The notes under the pieces: generated by a model | Told to the model about the DNA's origin: nothing | Seen by the model: only the letters and a program-made list of their open reading frames with translations | The model's database searches: none | Made by a program: the position numbers and the translations under genes | Origin: Clostridiaceae bacterium | GTDB lineage: Bacteria > Bacillota > Clostridia > Saccharofermentanales > DTU023 | Direction: 5' to 3' | Assembly: GCA_012800135.1 (NCBI GenBank) | Contig: JAAZJV010000205.1 | Coordinates: forward strand, 1-9,519 | DNA: 9,519 nucleotides | Shown: positions 7,611 to 9,519 of the stretch, piece by piece | How the letters are laid out: each line of letters opens with the position of its first letter | Numbering within the stretch: the stretch's first letter is position 1

Positions 7611-7646
7611 AGGGAAACCGCCAACGGTATCTCAGGCGGTTTCCCT
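7611..7646 (+). other. Stable hairpin between modA and modB (no T-tract)
   Basis: AGGGAAACCGCC (7611-7622) pairs perfectly over 12 bp with GGCGGTTTCCCT (7635-7646) around a 12-base loop. It lies 32 bases after the modA stop in a 169-base gap before modB. The sequence after the stem (CGTCGTTCG) is not U-rich, so full termination is unlikely. A partial terminator or a 3'-end stabiliser that keeps modA mRNA above modBC is the likely role, as is common for ABC receptor genes. Confidence 0.75.
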
Positions 7647-7747
7647 CGTCGTTCGTTCTTCGAGACAAAACTAGAGAATAAAAAGAGATCTAAGAGGAAA
7701 CAACCGGTTATCCGCCGGAGACATTCCTCTCTGGACAGGAGCAGTAC

Positions 7748-8437
7748 ATGGATCTTTATCCACTGTGGAACTCTCTGCGAATTGCAGGAATCAGTACAGT
7801 CATCATTTTCTTTCTTGGGATCTTCTCCGCTTATTACATCGCTAAAGCGCCACGCATCATAAAAGGTATTCTAGATGTTATTTTGACGCTACCGCTTGTG
7901 TTGCCGCCGACGGTTGTCGGTTATATCCTGCTTCGACTTCTTGGACCCCGCCGCCCAATCGGCGCTTGGTTTTTGGAATATTTCGATATTCGCCTGACGA
8001 TGACGTGGTGGTCGTCCATTTTTGCGACGACCGTCGTCATCTTTCCTTTAATGTATAGAACAGCGCGCGGCGCTTTCGAAGCGTTCGATGAAACGCTTGC
8101 GTATTCCGGAAAGTCGATTGGCCTTTCCAACACCTATATTTTCTGGCGAATTCGGATGCCGTATTGCCGACAAGGTATTCTTGCCGGAACGGTTCTTGCG
8201 TTCGCGCGCGCTCTCGGTGAGTACGGGGCGACGAGCATGATCTCAGGTTATACGCCCGGACATACAGCGACGATTTCTACGACGGTATATCAACTATGGC
8301 GAACGGACAACGATGCGCTCGCAACAAAGTGGGTGCTCATAAACATCGCGATTTCGTCCATCGTTCTCCTCGCAGTGAACATGCTGGAGCGTAAGACGCA
8401 CGGTGCGATCGCCGCGAAAACGGTAAAGGACGCATAG
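7748..8437 (+). CDS. modB: ModB, membrane permease of the molybdate ABC importer
   Basis: This integral membrane subunit forms the translocation path for molybdate. At 229 residues it is the normal length for ModB. About five membrane segments are apparent, near 12-31, 42-65, 87-105, 140-160 and 195-213. LPLVLPPTVVGYILL (48-62) and the long FARALGEYGATSMISG block (152-167) are hallmarks of the ModB/CysU permease family. The coupling-helix region is AYSGKSIGLSNTYIFWRIRMP (118-138), equivalent to the EAA loop that docks on ModC, with Gly125 as the conserved glycine. The ATG at 7748 has AGGAG six bases upstream. The gene ends one base before modC, so the two are translationally coupled, while a 169-base gap with a hairpin separates it from modA. 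Confidence 0.95.
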   Translation: MDLYPLWNSLRIAGISTVIIFFLGIFSAYYIAKAPRIIKGILDVILTLPLVLPPTVVGYILLRLLGPRRPIGAWFLEYFDIRLTMTWWSSIFATTVVIFPLMYRTARGAFEAFDETLAYSGKSIGLSNTYIFWRIRMPYCRQGILAGTVLAFARALGEYGATSMISGYTPGHTATISTTVYQLWRTDNDALATKWVLINIAISSIVLLAVNMLERKTHGAIAAKTVKDA

Positions 8438-8438
8438 C

Positions 8439-9497
8439 ATGTCAGTTTTTGTTGATATCGAGAAAAAACTGGGTTCCTTTCACCTTAGGGCAACGTTTGA
8501 GGCCGATGACGAGGTTCTTGCGTTGCTTGGCGCCTCCGGATGTGGGAAGAGCATGACGCTCAAATGCATTGCTGGCATTGTTAAGCCTGATCGCGGCAGG
8601 ATTGTCGTCGACGACGAGGTCCTTTATGATTCCGAAAAAAGAATCAATTTGTCACCGCAAGAACGCCACACGGGGCTTATGTTTCAAAATTACGCTCTTT
8701 TCCCGAACATGAGCGTTCTAGACAACATACGTGCAGGTACGCGGCGTGAGCGCAAGACAGAGTCAAGGTCGACGCGGGAAGATCGTGTGCGCAAGGTCAT
8801 GGAAACCTTCGGTCTGCTTCCTCTCGCTCGTCACCTGCCTTCACAACTTTCCGGCGGTCAACAGCAACGAACGGCGTTAGCGCGAATTTTAGTTTCGCGT
8901 CCATCCATTCTGCTGCTCGATGAGCCGTTTTCCGCTCTGGACAGCCATTTGCGTTTTCGCTTGGAGCGGGAAGTCCACGAAGTAATGGAAGAGTTTGGGA
9001 AATCTGTCATCCTTGTTTCGCATAATCGAGATGAAGTTTATCGTCTTGCCGATAAGATTGCCGTCATGGATAACGGCAAAATTGTGGCTTGCGGCGACAA
9101 GAAGGACGTCTTTCACAATCCTAAGACGCGTCACGCAGCGATCATGACAGGATGTAAGAATATTTCAAAATATCGTACGCTTCCGGATGGGCGCATAGAG
9201 GCTATCGACTGGGGGCTTGCGCTCCAAGCGCCTCAAAAAACGTCTGCAGAAGGGTATCTTGGTATCCGCATGCACGGGATCTGCGAAGGTGAAGGACAAA
9301 CGGGCAACGTCTTTCTCTTCGACGTTATTGAAGAAGTAGAAAACCCGTTTTCTTTTACGATCATGCTGCAGCCGGAAGGAGAAACCGATACGCGTCCTAT
9401 TGGCTGGGAACTGACAAAAGAAGACTGGCTTCGTCTTCGCGCTCCAAAAGTGAGAGTGAAGTTTCCCGACGATGAACTGCTGATTTTGGATAATTGA
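8439..9497 (+). CDS. modC: ModC, ATP-binding subunit of the molybdate ABC importer
   Basis: This cytoplasmic ATPase pairs with ModB and drives uptake by ATP hydrolysis. It has 352 residues. The nucleotide-binding domain is complete: Walker A GASGCGKS (31-38), Q-loop Gln83 in FQNYALFP, ABC signature LSGGQQQR (137-144), Walker B ILLLDE (157-162, catalytic Glu162), D-loop SALD (165-168) and switch His195. The C-terminal 115 residues begin at TGCKNISKYRTLPDGRIEAIDWGLAL, a form I associate with the accessory domain of clostridial-type ModC proteins. They occupy the place of the Mop/TOBE domain that senses oxyanion in other ModC proteins, but do not show an obvious classic Mop sequence. A role in feedback inhibition is therefore inferred. 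The start lies one base after the modB stop, with AAGGA eight bases upstream inside the modB end. The pairing with modA and modB rules against sulphate or iron import. Confidence 0.94.
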   Translation: MSVFVDIEKKLGSFHLRATFEADDEVLALLGASGCGKSMTLKCIAGIVKPDRGRIVVDDEVLYDSEKRINLSPQERHTGLMFQNYALFPNMSVLDNIRAGTRRERKTESRSTREDRVRKVMETFGLLPLARHLPSQLSGGQQQRTALARILVSRPSILLLDEPFSALDSHLRFRLEREVHEVMEEFGKSVILVSHNRDEVYRLADKIAVMDNGKIVACGDKKDVFHNPKTRHAAIMTGCKNISKYRTLPDGRIEAIDWGLALQAPQKTSAEGYLGIRMHGICEGEGQTGNVFLFDVIEEVENPFSFTIMLQPEGETDTRPIGWELTKEDWLRLRAPKVRVKFPDDELLILDN

Positions 9498-9508
9498 GAA
9501 GAGGAACC

Positions 9509-9519
9509 ATGACTTCAAC
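9509..9519 (+). CDS. Start of a further gene in the mod operon (cut by window edge)
   Basis: GAGGAA (9501-9506) precedes an ATG at 9509, eleven bases after the modC stop, and the frame reads M-T-S before the window ends. The spacing and ribosome site fit an operon neighbour. Nothing can be said of its product. Genes after modC often belong to molybdenum-cofactor synthesis, but that is only context. Confidence 0.5.

Noticed and set aside
7602..7862. 86-codon plus-strand open frame between modA and modB
   Set aside because: It runs through the intercistronic hairpin and out of frame into modB, and lacks a ribosome site.
9165..9518. 117-codon minus-strand open frame opposite the end of modC
   Set aside because: It is antisense to modC codons with no independent support.

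Overview
The window reads as chromosomal DNA from an anaerobic low-to-mid GC Bacillota, probably a clostridium-like lineage. This is inferred from strong GGAGG-type ribosome binding sites, a lipoprotein ModA with a Thr/Pro/Glu linker, the tandem-RCK TrkA/TrkH pair and the LonA sequence; it is not a proven taxonomic call. I saw no transposon, phage, CRISPR, tRNA or rRNA.

Layout: (1) 1-357, plus strand, the 3' end of an FAD/NAD(P)-dependent oxidoreductase. (2) 358-611, a convergent intergenic region with a near-symmetrical terminator at 463-508. (3) 612-3428, minus strand, a trkA-trkH potassium-uptake operon (trkA first, 15 bases between the genes). (4) 3429-3671, a divergent control region with candidate lon promoters, one of which has its -10 box inside a perfect palindrome. 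(5) 3672-6191, plus strand, lon, the ATP-dependent LonA protease, with an unusual charged N-terminal extension, followed by an intrinsic terminator at 6222-6268. (6) 6269-6666, a long non-coding leader. It opens with a near-consensus housekeeping promoter (TTGACT-18-TATAAT), and its transcript can form a hairpin plus an 8-9 bp long-range stem closing a domain of about 127 nt. (7) 6667-9497, plus strand, modA-modB-modC, a complete molybdate (or tungstate) ABC importer, with a stable 12-bp hairpin between modA and modB. (8) From 9509, the first codons of a further gene, probably part of the same operon.

The blocks do separate jobs: K+ homeostasis, protein quality control and oxyanion import for the molybdenum/tungsten cofactor. 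In the mod operon, ModA captures the oxyanion outside the cell, ModB forms the membrane channel and ModC powers it. The leader ahead of modA is the most interesting element. Its size, closing stem and position suggest a cis-regulatory RNA, with the known Moco/Tuco riboswitch family as the first hypothesis. I could not confirm membership of that family by eye. Everything else is mostly conventional.
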